A stretch of 64,000 bases of DNA from Gonocerus acuteangulatus (taxonomy: Eukaryota; Arthropoda; Insecta; Hemiptera; Coreidae). Position numbers and translations under genes: made by a program. The notes beneath the pieces were generated by a model that was not told the origin of the DNA, ran no database searches, and was given only the letters and a program-made list of their open reading frames with translations. How positions within the stretch are numbered: position 1 is the first letter of the stretch; each line of letters opens with the position of its first letter. Below are positions 12,500 through 23,651 of this stretch, in pieces. The stretch is from positions 27,175,448-27,239,447 of the forward strand of contig OX328124.1 of NCBI GenBank assembly GCA_946811695.1, written 5' to 3'.

Positions 12500-12800
12500 T
12501 TCATTTTAGTTTTACAAGAGTTTCGCGTACTCCCATCCCTGTTGTACAGATTTTCTTCATTTTTACTACACATCATTCTCTTTTGGTACTCATGACATAC
12601 CTATGTAGAATTTCGTTTCAATTTAATAAAAATGTCGGCCTTTAGGGGCATTAGCAATTTGTGTCCGGAGTAAACCCTCCTCTTCTGAGACATTTGTGTT
12701 ATCTTGTTGGTAGAATCTATAAAGAGTTCAAGAGTTTTTTTTTAAAAGTGCTGTCATGAGTGTAACCTCGTCAGCTACCTTCGGAAAGCTCTGACTCTGG
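12500..12800 (-). mobile_element. H1 relic
   Basis: Decayed and partial. GTGTCCGGAGTAAACCCTCC followed by a run ending in TGTCATGAGTGTAACCTCGTCAGCTACCTTCGG matches the H1 interior and 5' hairpin read backwards. The (TA)n core is missing. Confidence 0.6.
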
Positions 12801-13435
12801 ACTTCGTCATTTTGGCGTGTATCCATAAAATATTTTTTCTCAATAAACTCTTTTGGTTTGGATTGGGAAACATCGAATACCACTATTTCGATTTCGTTTT
12901 CAATGTATCATGTCCAAAAGTGCCTATGCGTTTTAATCCACTAATCTTTACCGATTGATAAGTAATGAAAATATAATGTTTCTTTAATTGCAGAAGGAAA
13001 TTATATGTTCTTGAAATCATACAGACGCTATATTAAGGATATGATCCTTTACTTATATCACCTTAAAGTGGAGTCACTAAGGAATTGAGGACAAGACCAT
13101 TTTCTACGGAAAGCGAATTTCTAAGCCATTTTGAAGTCAAGACACGCTAAAAAAGGAGTTTAGCTTCAGTTTTTGTTTGCATGAGAAATTGCGGAGGTAG
13201 GAAAGCGAAATTGCTTGTAAGAAATGTAGCCAAGGTAAGGCAGTGCAGCCATTAGACTCGTGGAACATGTTTTTGGAGAAGATGCTTCGAGCAGAAAGGG
13301 TGTTTGTTTGTAGGTAATTAGTCAGAAGGTTTTTACACTCCTCATAACGTTGCTTCCCTTCATGTGAGATAGTACACGAGGGATTCTACTGATAAGGAAA
13401 GTTTATCTTCTAAAATGGCAAGCAAACTCGCTTTT
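12801..13435. other. no gene seen
   Basis: No recognised element or frame. Confidence 0.45.
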
Positions 13436-13567
13436 AGCACTTTCCTCCGAAGGAAAGTAGCTATTGAGGTTGGACTCATGACGGAATTTTTGAAAAATTT
13501 CTTCGAATCTTTATCGATCCTACATAGTAGACACCGAAAATGACCCGTTAAAATTTATATATATCTG

Positions 13568-13633
<66 letters not shown>

Positions 13634-14679
13634 TATATATATATATGTGTCTGTTAACACAATAGCGGCCAGAGTTTTTGTTTTTTCTTCATGAAACGTG
13701 GTATATAGCGTTCAAATAGCAAACGATTGAACGAGTTCGTTAACCACCAAAATCGGTCCACCGGGAGGGGGGATTTACCCCGGACCCAAAGCACTAATTT
13801 GACCATACCAGCCGTAGTTTTTGTTATATTTCAACGAAACTCGGTATTCGTTATTTTGATCTAAAGAGACAATTCCGTTGTAAAAATAAACTAAATCGGT
13901 TCATTAGAAGGGGGGGTTTACACCGGACCCACAATACCAATTTGCCACTGCCAGCCGTAATTTTTGTTACATTTTAACGAAACTTGGTATTCGTGGTGGT
14001 AATCAACAGAGAAAAATGGGTTGTAAAAATAAACTAAATCGGGTTATTTGGAGGGGGGGGGGGGGTTTACTCCGGACCTAAAGTACTAATATACTCATAA
14101 CAGTCGTAATTTCTGCTGTATTGTAACGAAATGCGGTATGCGTCGTGGGTATCTCATGAGAAAGAAGTGTTGTAAAAATGAAGTAAATCGGTCTATTGGA
14201 AAGGAGGGTTTACTTTAAAGTCTGTTTCATTACAATTAGCCAGCCAGACGTAGGTTCGCAAAGGCGCTACAAGGAGCGCTATCTCCCACTATGGGGACTG
14301 TATCCTGTTCCTGCGTCAGATCAAAAGACGGAATGTGAAGTTTTTGTGTATTTATTAAGTAGTACAGTATCATGTATTAACATAACTCTGGAAGCAAATT
14401 ATTTACAAAATTAATAATTGAACAGGCCTCATAAGAAATGTAAATGAGCAGAACTATTCACGTTTTTATTTTATTTATATAGGTTATTTACAGCAAATTA
14501 TTCAGTAATGTAGTCTACACTAAAAAAAATCTGAGGAAAGTGCTTAGTTATGCAGCTCCTGCGTGACGGCCTTTTATTTTATTTATGTAGGATATTTTAA
14601 GCAAATCGTTCTGGAAAGCAGTCTACACTACCCAAATTCTGAGGAAAGTGCTTAGTTATGCAGCTCCTGCGTGACGGAC
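13436..14679 (+). mobile_element. H1 Helentron-like element, copy C, with two 3' ends
   Basis: The start AGCACTTTCCTCCGAAGGAAAG follows TTTT. The (TA)n core is at about 13567-13645, then TGTCTGTTAACACAATAG and G-run modules. A first 3' end (GAGGAAAGTGCTTAGTTATG, then CAGCTCCTGCGTGACGGCC) finishes at 14571. A second copy of the last 108 bp follows directly and finishes at 14679 with GACGGAC and a T-run. Two consecutive 3' termini suggest read-through past the first end. Confidence 0.75.
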
Positions 14680-15339
14680 TTTTTGATTAAGTAAACATGG
14701 ATACGCCCTGCCTCTGCCTCCCATTTTACAAAGTGAATCTTAGAGGCTCAATATCTGGAAAACGAGTACCGCTTGAAGGGTCCTATCTTTTTCCAATGCA
14801 CAGAGGACACTTTAATTAACAAGTAGGCCAATTTATATTAAAAAAAAAAAGTTCGAAAATGGAAACATAATTAATTTATTTTAGGTCGTTTATTTAATTT
14901 AATTTAATTGACAAATTGTTCAAATAAAATATGGGGAGATTTTTAAGGGTTGTATTTTTGGATTTTAAGGATTGCATCAGTTCAAGAATCACCTACGAAG
15001 GCCTTGGGGCGATTTTTGTACTAAAACTCAAAGATTGTTTGCCTTAGAAAATATATTAACTACTAAAATATAAGGAAAATTCATATATTTAAAGGGCTGT
15101 AACTTCGCTCCAAATCGACCAATCGAGTTCGTTGAGGTAACGAAAAATTAAAAAAAATATTATTTTTAAAAAGTAGAAGGCAGTATACAGGAAATAGTCA
15201 TTTATCTTGGTTTACGACTTGAATAAAAATATTATTGTGTAGAATATCCTAAATTATGAGTTTTGGGGGTGGGGCTTAAACAAAAAGTGCAGAGGTAAAC
15301 ATATAATAAACATGGTCTGCTCTCTGGGTCCGGACTTTT
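14680..15339. other. no gene seen; H2-type 3' scar at its right end
   Basis: AT-rich and unassigned, except that 15326-15336 (GGGTCCGGAC then TTTT) looks like the last bases of an H2 3' terminus directly abutting the next element. Confidence 0.45.
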
Positions 15340-15475
15340 AGCGTGGTTCCTCCCTCCCCCATAGGGAGGAACCCCGCTTATAAGGTTGATACAATGAAAC
15401 AATCCGGAAGTGCCGACTAGAAAATTTCGCGTTTCAGAACCCCTAGAGACCGAAAATAACGGTGGTTCAAATTTG

Positions 15476-15506
<31 letters not shown>

Positions 15507-15811
15507 CTGTTCGCTCATTTCTGGCTTCCCTGATGGTCCGATTTTGATGAAATTTGGTACAAAAATCAGTCGTCCAATTTGAAAGGTCAAGTTCGTTAAC
15601 CAGCAAAATCCGCCCACTGGAAGATGGCGTTTGGGGCGAAATTCGCGCAGAAAAAATCGTAACGCTTACGTTTTTGAGTTCATAAGCTTGTAAGCACTCT
15701 TTTTATAGGCTTCTTGGGCTAGGAAAACGAATGAAACCATTTTCAAGGCGATAGCTTTAACCGTTTTCGAGAAAATTGGAAAAATAGTTTTTGAATACCG
15801 TTTTTGGCTTG

Positions 15812-16511
15812 GGTACTTAGAATCACGGGATTCAGTTGAAACATTATCTGCATGTTCTACATTCATTAAAACTAATATGTAGAAAGTTATGTTACGTTTG
15901 GAGTTAAGGAAGGGTTAGAATAAAATATTTTATGAACAGACATGAAAGGTTTTGGTAACTTTGTATACTTTCCTTAATATCTCGAAAAAGGTTGAGAATC
16001 TTGTGAAACAAAAGATTACCATTAGACTGCTTACTAAATGCTCTACAAAAAAGGTTCTAATGAAAGTTTTGATTAGACGATGTCAATCGGAGAAATCAGT
16101 GCTTAAAACTTTAAAGTAATTGATTTCGCTTATTCGAACTGTTCTTTTTGTCTTTGATTTTGGTACTTAGAATCATGGGCTTCAGTTGAAACATTTTCTC
16201 CATGTTTGAATTTTATCAAAACTAATATGTTGAAAATTTGGTTACGTTTGGAGTAAAGGAAGGATTAAAATAAAATATTTCATTTTTAGACATGAAAAGT
16301 TTTGGGAATTTCGTTTATTTTCATTAATATCACGAAAACGGTTTGGAATCTTGGCAAGCAAAAGATTACCATTCGAAAGGTTACTAAATTTTCTACAAAA
16401 AATGTTTTGAAGACATTTGCGATGGGATGGTCATATTTGGAGAAATAAGTGCTTAAAACATAGGTAATTTCGTTCATTTGAACGAATCTTTTTGTGTGTT
16501 TCCTACAGTTT
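15812..16511 (+). repeat. two 350-bp tandem repeats inside H2
   Basis: The unit starting GGTACTTAGAATCA lies at 15812 and again at 16162. Aligned landmarks are TTCAGTTGAAACATT, ACTAATATGT, AAATATTT, AGACATGAAA and CGGAGAAATCAGTGCTT / TGGAGAAATAAGTGCTT. A third, broken copy can be followed at 17090-17170 and 17455-17625. Confidence 0.85.
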
Positions 16512-17357
16512 TTTTTCACTGCTCGTTATTTTTGTGATTGCTTATAGTAGTCAAATGTATTAGTCAATAAAACAGGATACGTATATATAGAAACAATATT
16601 TTGTTTCAACGGTATCTTGGAATTCGAAGATGCCCTATGAATATCTAGATTACTGTACTGGTGTTGATTTCGTTCTTTAGAATTGTTTTTGGTATTCCCT
16701 ATTTTCAGAAGTTTTTATCTATTTATTAATTTTTTTTTTAAATTCATTGAACGAAATCATATGAATTCGAAGGAGAGGAGCTAGGAGGCTTAGGGTGGAG
16801 TGCATTCCCAGTACAGGTATCGCCCAGTGTACCCTCGTCATCTTCAAGTCCTTGTCTAGAGTCATAAAGATAAGCCTCCAAACAACTTTAGGAATTTAGT
16901 ATTTCTAATTTTTGCCAGTATCAGAACAGCCGCTCTTTACATACCACAGTGGTACTGACGTACCGGTCTATACTAGTTGCACTCCACACGGTGTTAGTAC
17001 TTAGTGTATGCCACAGCGGATCGCTCATTATAACCTTATTTTATACGTATTAAATAGGTACCTAAAAAAAGTTTATTTGTGTATAAGTGTTGCGTTATTG
17101 GGATTAGAATAAAATATTTTATTAATAGACATGAAATACTTCGGAATCTTTGTATATTGTCCTTAATTTTTTTTTTCTTTTATGGTGTATCGAAGTCTGA
17201 GTCATTAGCACCATTTTTTCCTTATGAGCTTTATAATACTTAGATTTAGCTAGCAACAATATTTTACACCGCAATTAAAGTGATTTGCTCTTCTTATAAA
17301 CATAATATTTATATTATAATATAAACATAATACATTAATTTGTATGACAAAAAAAAA

Positions 17358-17460
17358 GTCCGACCCGCAGGAACTGCTTCATCTTAGCGCGGTTCCGTTC
17401 TTATCTCAAGTGCGATTAGTGAAGGAATATAGCAGCTATCGGTAGGTATTAGCACCATTT
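17358..17460 (-). mobile_element. H2 3'-end fragment, inverted
   Basis: GTCCGACCCGCAGGAACTGC then CATCTTAGCGCGGTTCCGTT is the H2 terminus in reverse. The next 60 bp match 17860-17915 in reverse (CTACCGATAGCTGCTA in both). Confidence 0.85.
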
Positions 17461-17959
17461 TTCCCCTTAATATCTTCAAAACAGTTAAGAAATCGTGGGA
17501 AGTACGATTTAACCATTCAAAAGCTTACTAAATTCTCTAAAAAAAAAGATTCTGAAGCAAATTTCGATGGGGCAATGTCAGTCGGAGAAGTAAGTGCTTA
17601 AAACTACGAAAGTGTTAGTTTTGTTATTTTAAACGGGTTTTTGTCACTGTTTACCTCACTTTTGTTTTTTAAGTTTATTTAACGGTGGAATGAGTATTTC
17701 ATTAAAGCTGAGAAAATAAGAATCATAATGGTAATAGAGTTTTCCTAGAGTGAGCGTCGCGATGACGGGAGAGTCCCATCCGCTTAGAAAACTGTCAGTT
17801 TCCATGTGTGGCGCTTTAAGCTTCCTTCTCTTTGAGATTGTATTTTATATTTTTAACGAAAGATCAAAACCTACCGATAGCTGCTACTGTTCCTTTACTA
17901 ATCGCACTTCGGATAAGAACGGAACCGCGCTAAGATGATGCAGTTCCTGCGAGTCGGAC

Positions 17960-18595
17960 TTTTTTTTTGTGTGTGGCTGTGTGATTAGAGTACCGTACGT
18001 AGCCATCTCGCTGTGAAATTCACACTGCTCTCACTAATTTCTGGTGCTGTATAGTGAGTTTGATCGTAATATAACTACTATTTCGGGGTTTCAACAAAAA
18101 TTTTAACCATTTGGTGCATAGTAGTAATTTCGGTTCAGCTTTTATCACTTCTATCATTGCTTTGCAATGCCGTAGTCCGTGTTTCGTTCTAACTAATGTA
18201 ACAAAAGTCCCGCCCGCCAGTGGCACACCAATAATTAGGCTCAGTTTGTTGGTTATTAAAGTCATCTAATAACTTATTGTTGTATACGTAGTTTCGTGGC
18301 TTAACACCAAATATTGTGACTACCAACAAGGTAATCGTTGATCATAATCATGCTTAATTCATACGGTGAGTGGGTTTTTGTGTTCCAAATGGAATCACGC
18401 AGGGCACGTATTCTTTGTGTGCACGAACTCATCACACGAAGAGATATATGGTTCATAAGCTGACGTTGATTCATCCCTGACGTGTTGGGTTTTCCACGTC
18501 GAATATCCTTCCCATTGATAATATTACTTAAACAGGAAATATTAAATAAGATTGAAAGAAATCCAGCTTAATAAATGTTCTACAAAAAAAGGTTA
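17960..18595. other. no gene seen
   Basis: Unassigned. The minus frame at 18020-18265 (81 codons) has no recognisable domain. Confidence 0.4.
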
Positions 18596-18893
18596 TGAAG
18601 TCATTTGATAAGCTGTTTTTTTTTTGTTTTTTTTGTTTTTTTTTAAATGAGTATTTCATTAAAATAAAGTAAGGAAATGAGAAACTCATTTGTAATACTG
18701 GTTTCATAGAGCGAGATCGAGGGAGTTATTTCCGCTTAGAATACTGTCTGTTTCCTTTTGTGGAGCCTAAAATCTCTTTGAGATTTAATTTTACATTTTT
18801 CATGAAAAAATCATAACTATTCTATTCTCAGCTTGCCAAATGACACTAGGGAAAGAAAACACGCTAAGAACACGCAGTTTCTGCAAGTCGAAC
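18596..18893 (+). mobile_element. H2 3' half
   Basis: Matches 17720-17959 (CCGCTTAGAA.ACTGTC, TGAGATT, TCATAACT.TTCT) and ends in a decayed terminus CACGCTAAGAACACGCAGTT / CTGCAAGTCGAAC followed by seven T's. The next element begins immediately after those T's. Confidence 0.75.
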
Positions 18894-18900
18894 TTTTTTT

Positions 18901-19489
18901 AGCGCGGTTCCTCCCTCCCTCCATAGGGAGAAACCCCGCTTATAAGGTTGACCTCATGAAGCAATCCGGGAGTATATATAAATATTTGTCTGTTCGCGCT
19001 CTAGCTCAGTGAATAATGGTCCGATTTTGATAAAATTTGGTAAAACACTCTTTCGTCTAATTTGAAAGGTCAGGTTCGTTAACTAGCAGAATCCGTCCAC
19101 CGGAAAATGGGCTTTGGAGCAAAACTCGCGCAAAAAAAAAAATCGTTACGCTAACATCATTCGCTTTTTATCTGTTCTTTGACCTCCTCCTCTTTCTAAG
19201 GACACCCCCCCCCAAAAAAAAACGTTACTGTCATAAAGTTGGAGATGTTGGTGCATCCACAATGGGTCTGACGTTTGATAATATTAAACTTGTGTAATTC
19301 AAACTTTTGTGTAAGTTGGCTACTGTTGGTTTCCTGTGCATTGATGACTCCAGATTTTCGAGTGGGTTTTCACAATTATCACGAAATATCATCAAAAAAG
19401 AAATGTTTATTTCTAGTCAAAGCTTTTCAAATGACACTTGGGATAAGAACGGAATCGCGCTAAGATGGCGCTGTTCCTGCGACTCGGAC
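18901..19489 (+). mobile_element. H2 Helentron-like element, compact complete copy
   Basis: 589 bp. The 5' end AGCGCGGTTCCTCCCTCCCTCC and its arm ATAGGGAG.AACCCCGCT form a hairpin. Then GGTTGACCTCATGAAGCAATCC, a short TATATAAATA core, TGTCTGTTCGC, and the 3' end AACGGAATCGCGCTAAGATG then CTGTTCCTGCGACTCGGAC and T's. It is the best copy for defining the family. It abuts the preceding H2 3' half across a T-run. Confidence 0.8.
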
Positions 19490-20566
19490 ATTTTTTATTT
19501 TACAGGAGCTTCTAAAACGTGTTAGAGAAAAGCGGAAGAATACATTTGTTCCATTGTCCTCAAGAGAATGCTGTCTGTTTGCTGTACCTGCAAAAGACTG
19601 CCTATTGGAACGATAAAATGACTGCTTGTTGATGGAGATAGAATGTCAGCACGTCAAACACCCCCACTTATCGCTCCCTTTTACCTCTCCTTCCGACTCA
19701 TTGTCTTCTATCGCTCTTCTACTTCCTCTTTTCACAACAGCCGCTTCTAGTCGTCCTTTCCAACGTTTTACCTTTCAGTTCCACAAAGGTGACAACGTGA
19801 AACCTCCATTTATAAACATTACATTTTCTGTTACTGTTGCATATTTTATCTAAGCAGCTCTTACGTGACAAGAAAGTGGGAAGTGTACACTTTATTCATT
19901 AGTAATTTGTTAAAATAAACGTAAGTTTAGTGGAAACAGAATCAGCTACTTCAAGAATGTGAAGTTTTGTTTGGAAGCCAAGAGGAACAAGTGACACTTG
20001 TATCCCTTGTGCACCAAACTTTATGGTTCAAAGTTGTGAATGTTTTTCACATCAGCTACTGTTAGGTCCAGTTAAATCTGTTTAAAGCAACACTATTTTA
20101 ATTGTTTTGTTCAGTAAGTGGCCGTGAATTTGAAGAAGTATTTGAGCACAGTTTTAACATTTGGTCGTAGTAATTTTCAAACAATGATGATCTGCAGACG
20201 TACAACATTCGTGTACATAACATAGGGACTATATACATGTGCCATCAGGTTCAGACCAATGGAGGTTTTGAAAAGATACTGCACTTTTTTCCTGAAATTT
20301 ATCAATACTCTTCCGCCGGCAGTTAAAAATTAACTATGTTCAGTGACAATTTTGGGGCCAAAACAAAATTCGGCACAATGTTAAGGTTGTTCATTGCTAA
20401 AAACACACGCATAGATTATAAGTACCTTCTCTCTGGAGACTCCTACAATGAATGTGTCCTATGATTGGATGCAAGTTGTCGCTAAGTCTGCAAAAAGACT
20501 TTTGGTGAACAGCATGTAAATTGAGTTTTATCTCTCTAAAACCTTTTACACTATGTCAAAAGTAAC
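19490..20566. other. no gene seen
   Basis: No element recognised. The 75-codon frame at 19626-19853 has no recognisable domain. Confidence 0.45.
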
Positions 20567-20710
20567 CCCCTCCCCCCCGATGGACCGATTTCTCTAAATA
20601 ATGAATCCTTCAATCGTTTGCTAGGGGAATGCTGTACGCCAAGTTTCGAGTCGAGAAACCAAAAACTCTGGCGGGTATCGTGTTAACAGACACACATACG
20701 TATATATAAA
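20567..20710 (-). mobile_element. H1 fragment
   Basis: GATGGACCGATTT, TTCAATCGTTTGCTA, CCAAGTTTCG and AAAAACTCTGGCGGGTATCG then TGTTAACAGACACACAT match the H1 interior in reverse, ending at the microsatellite core. Confidence 0.75.
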
Positions 20711-21080
20711 ACATTTTGAATAGAAAATAGGGACCAACTGCGACCCATGGTGTTTTTAGAGGACTGCTCTGCAAAACCAGAATTTAGTGTCACCTAAATT
20801 CCATTAGTCACTCCGGTCCTGATTTAGGAAAAGCCACCGAGCACATGGCAACTGGTTAATGTATTATTCCCAGTTCGTGAAAATAATTCTATTTTCGTTG
20901 GATACTATTTTAGGTTAGTAAGGGGATGAGGTAGCGGTCAAATTAATTCGTATCTCACCATTACATCGGACGGTTTATCGTGGTGCCAATCTAGATTAAA
21001 ATAGGATAATGACCGTGTTAATTTTAAACTCCATTTGAGTAGCGTTAATTATTCCAGTTCGATTTAACGGGAGGTGATCA
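20711..21080. other. no gene seen
   Basis: Unassigned sequence. Confidence 0.45.
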
Positions 21081-21511
21081 TTTTGAGTGCGTTTCGTTAG
21101 TCGTAGAGATCAGTAGAGCAGAGAACTAATGTTCTGGAGGACCTGAGTCCAAAACTCAGGCGAGCTCAACCTTCTGAGCGCGAATCGTTAGGATCAGTGA
21201 TGATAGAGAACTCATGTTCCGGAGGACCTGAGTCCAACACTCGGGCGTGCACTGTACATTTGGAGCGCGTTTCGTTTGGGGCAGTAGGGTTAGAGCACTC
21301 ATGTTCTGGAAGAGCTGAATCCAAAACACGGGCGTGCATTTAACCTTTTGAGCGAGTTTCGTTAGGATCAGTGGGGATAGAGAACTCATGTTCTGGAGGA
21401 CCTGAGTCCAAAACACGGGCGTGCGCTTAACCTTTTGAGCGCGTTTCGTTAGGATCAGTAGAGTAGAGCACTCATATTCTGGGGGGCCTGAGTCCAAAAC
21501 TCGGGCGTGCA
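21081..21511 (+). repeat. five tandem tRNA-like units (about 86 bp each)
   Basis: Units begin GCGTTTCGTTAGGATCAGT or similar near 21089, 21178, 21267, 21352 and 21439. Each carries AGAGCACTCATGTTCTGGAGG or similar, then CCTGAGTCCAAAACTCGGGC. CCTGAG-TCCAAAA-CTCGGG is a T-arm-like stem with a seven-base loop (the B-box position), and AGGATCAGTAGAGTAGAGCA resembles a D-arm/A-box region. They look like degraded tRNA-like sequences amplified in tandem. A single unit lies at 59040-59100 next to an H2-like 5' end. Confidence 0.6.
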
Positions 21512-23111
21512 CCTTTTTTTTTTTTTCCTTTCTTTCCCTTTTCTTTTTAAATAGTGCCTCCTAATGAGGAGAATAGCTGTTATTATGTTCACCTGATGAC
21601 ACAATCCTGAGGCGCATAAGAAATCTCCATGCCCGTTACTGCTTATCTTTGGTGATTGCAATGGACTGTTAAATTAATTAATTCTAATTGAGTGTTTGGA
21701 GTGATAAGAGGAGCACTAGAATATTGCGGGTAGAATCTTTTACAATATTGGAGGGTTGGCTTTCTAGTCCTAATCAGCCAGGGCTTATCTTTATTTTCTC
21801 TGGGGCCAAGGCTGCTTTTGTCTTGCTTTTTACTGATATCAAACTAAACTAAAGTAATTGGAAAGTAATTTTTTCTTTGCTAATTAATTTCTCCTAAATA
21901 ATTGACAGCAAGTCAAATGTCATAACTTGTCGTTGACATTTAGAAGCAGTTTTAGTGCCTGAAATGTTCAGAATATAGATATTATACGTATTTTAATGTA
22001 ATACATTTTTATTTTTGACCGTGAAAAACCATATCAAAAATTTAACTACATTCCTCTTCTACGTCGGATTTTCTAATATATTTTTTTAATGATGTAGTTA
22101 TATTCATAAATTATGTAGTTATATTCACACAAAAATCTACACCTCATCGCTAAAATAAAACTTTCTTACCCGTTACTCTTGCACTGTCATATTAAGTTAG
22201 ATATTTGCAGGGTTTCGGTTGTATGGTATCTTAATAAAACTACATTTTTGATTAGAAACTGGGTTTTATATTTGCCTATGATTCTAGAATATCCCTTATA
22301 GCAAGCGTTAGAATAAAAAAAAAGTCACCGGAATAACACTTTCATAAAAACATGATCAAAAGGCTTCTGTTTCCCATCAAATCTGCTGATCTAAGTATCA
22401 GCTCCCAATCTCTGCATCAAAGAGCGAACATGTCTCCCAAAAGCATACTCCTGATTCCATCATGTGTGATATAATTAAAAGCACATGGCTACTGTGTCCC
22501 CTAGCTATCATATCAAAGTTTCATATCAAAGTATCTTGGTAGTTTGATCTTATCGACAGACCTTTTTTTTCTCAAAGAGTCTATCAATCGGCTGGTCGGT
22601 ATTTCTTCAATTTCTTCCAGATTCCAGGAATGTATTTGAACTTCTTTAATGACTTGTACTACTTTTCTTCTATATTTTTGCCTCTCTCGACTCCAACTTA
22701 TTTATTTTATTATTCTTTTTTTTTTGTTAGTCAGTTTTTTTTTAGGAAACGCCTTGAATGTCTATTATCCCCGAATAAAAACACAAAACAAGCGTCTTAT
22801 TAAAATTAACGTTATTGTGAATACAGGGAGTTTCTTTGTTGTGTGATGTTCTTGTAATGCTTTTTTTTCATTTGCTGTTCTTTTTTGGCTAGACTAAGTA
22901 CACAGGTCCCCTCCAAATCCCTGTTAAATGTATCCAGAGCATAGAGTGCAATATTAAATAATTTTGAAAGTTCTTTTTTTATGTTTAAATTCATTTTATT
23001 CCATTCTTAAGTTAATAAATTATTTCCATTCGAATAGATCTGCTCATTATTCCATTTGAATTACTTTTGATTTATTCCATTGCCTGGGGTAGTTAGGTTT
23101 TATGTTAAATA
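21512..23111. other. no gene seen
   Basis: 1.6 kb of AT-rich sequence with T-runs (21520, 22563, 22735). Frames up to 68 codons have no recognisable domain. Confidence 0.45.
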
Positions 23112-23320
23112 GTATGGGCGTATATAAGGGGGGGGTGCTGAAGGGGCTGCAGCCCCCCCACCCCCGAAATTTTGAGTTGATCGGTAAAAATTTCATAAAA
23201 TCCTTAAAAATAAATTAAATAAGATCATTTTGTTCATAAAAAATATTCCATTTTGGGTGTAATAGCGTTTTAGGAAATGGTCTCAGCCCCCCCCCCCCTC
23301 CCTCCGAAATTTTAAAAATG
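23112..23320 (+). repeat. R3 dispersed repeat with GC-rich hairpin end
   Basis: GGGCGTATATAAGG, a G-run and GGGGCTGCAGCCCC (palindrome) are followed by TTGATCGGTAAAAATTT, TTAAATAAGATCA and GTGTAATAGCGTTTTA. The same order is found in reverse at 57530-57715. Confidence 0.7.
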
Positions 23321-23651
23321 ATTAAAGTAAAAAGAAATCTTCTATTTTGCCCATATTCCAGTTGTTTGTATTAAGCTTTCCCATTGCCTATACTGCGTGT
23401 CTTGTATAATATTGTGCTGCTTCCTAGTTGACGGCAATGCCATGGGAATTAGGTTTACTGCGGTTTACATCTTGGTTGAAGAGGCTCTTGTATTGGGAGT
23501 TTATTTACCGTTATATCTATCTTGGCATTTCATACGCATCTTTTCACTTATGATCCATAGGCTTGTAATCTTTTTGTCCATTCTATGATTTCGAGTAAAA
23601 TTCTGTCTTAAACAATCCTACAAAATATTGATAACAGAACTTATTATAAAG
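23321..23651. other. no gene seen
   Basis: The 63-codon hydrophobic frame at 23397-23588 has no family signature. Confidence 0.4.

Larger units (their letters stand above)
15340..17959 (+). mobile_element. H2 Helentron-like element, long copy
   Basis: The 5' end AGCGTGGTTCCTCCCTCC can fold with ATAGGGAGGAACCCCGCT. Then come GGTTGATACAATGA (the same place as CTCATGA in H1), a (TA)n core at 15477-15502, TGTCTGTTCGC and GTCCGATTTTGATGAAATTTGG. The 3' end is GGAACCGCGCTAAGATGATGCAGTTCCTGCGAGTCGGAC followed by a T-run (the GCAG-TTC-CTGC hairpin). It is longer than the 589-bp copy at 18901 because it holds 350-bp tandem repeats and at least one inverted H2 3' fragment (17358-17460). No coding frame is recognised. 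Confidence 0.65.

Noticed and set aside
15232..15617. Frames of 124 and 66 codons (minus)
   Set aside because: They run through the H2 5' end and its (TA)n core.
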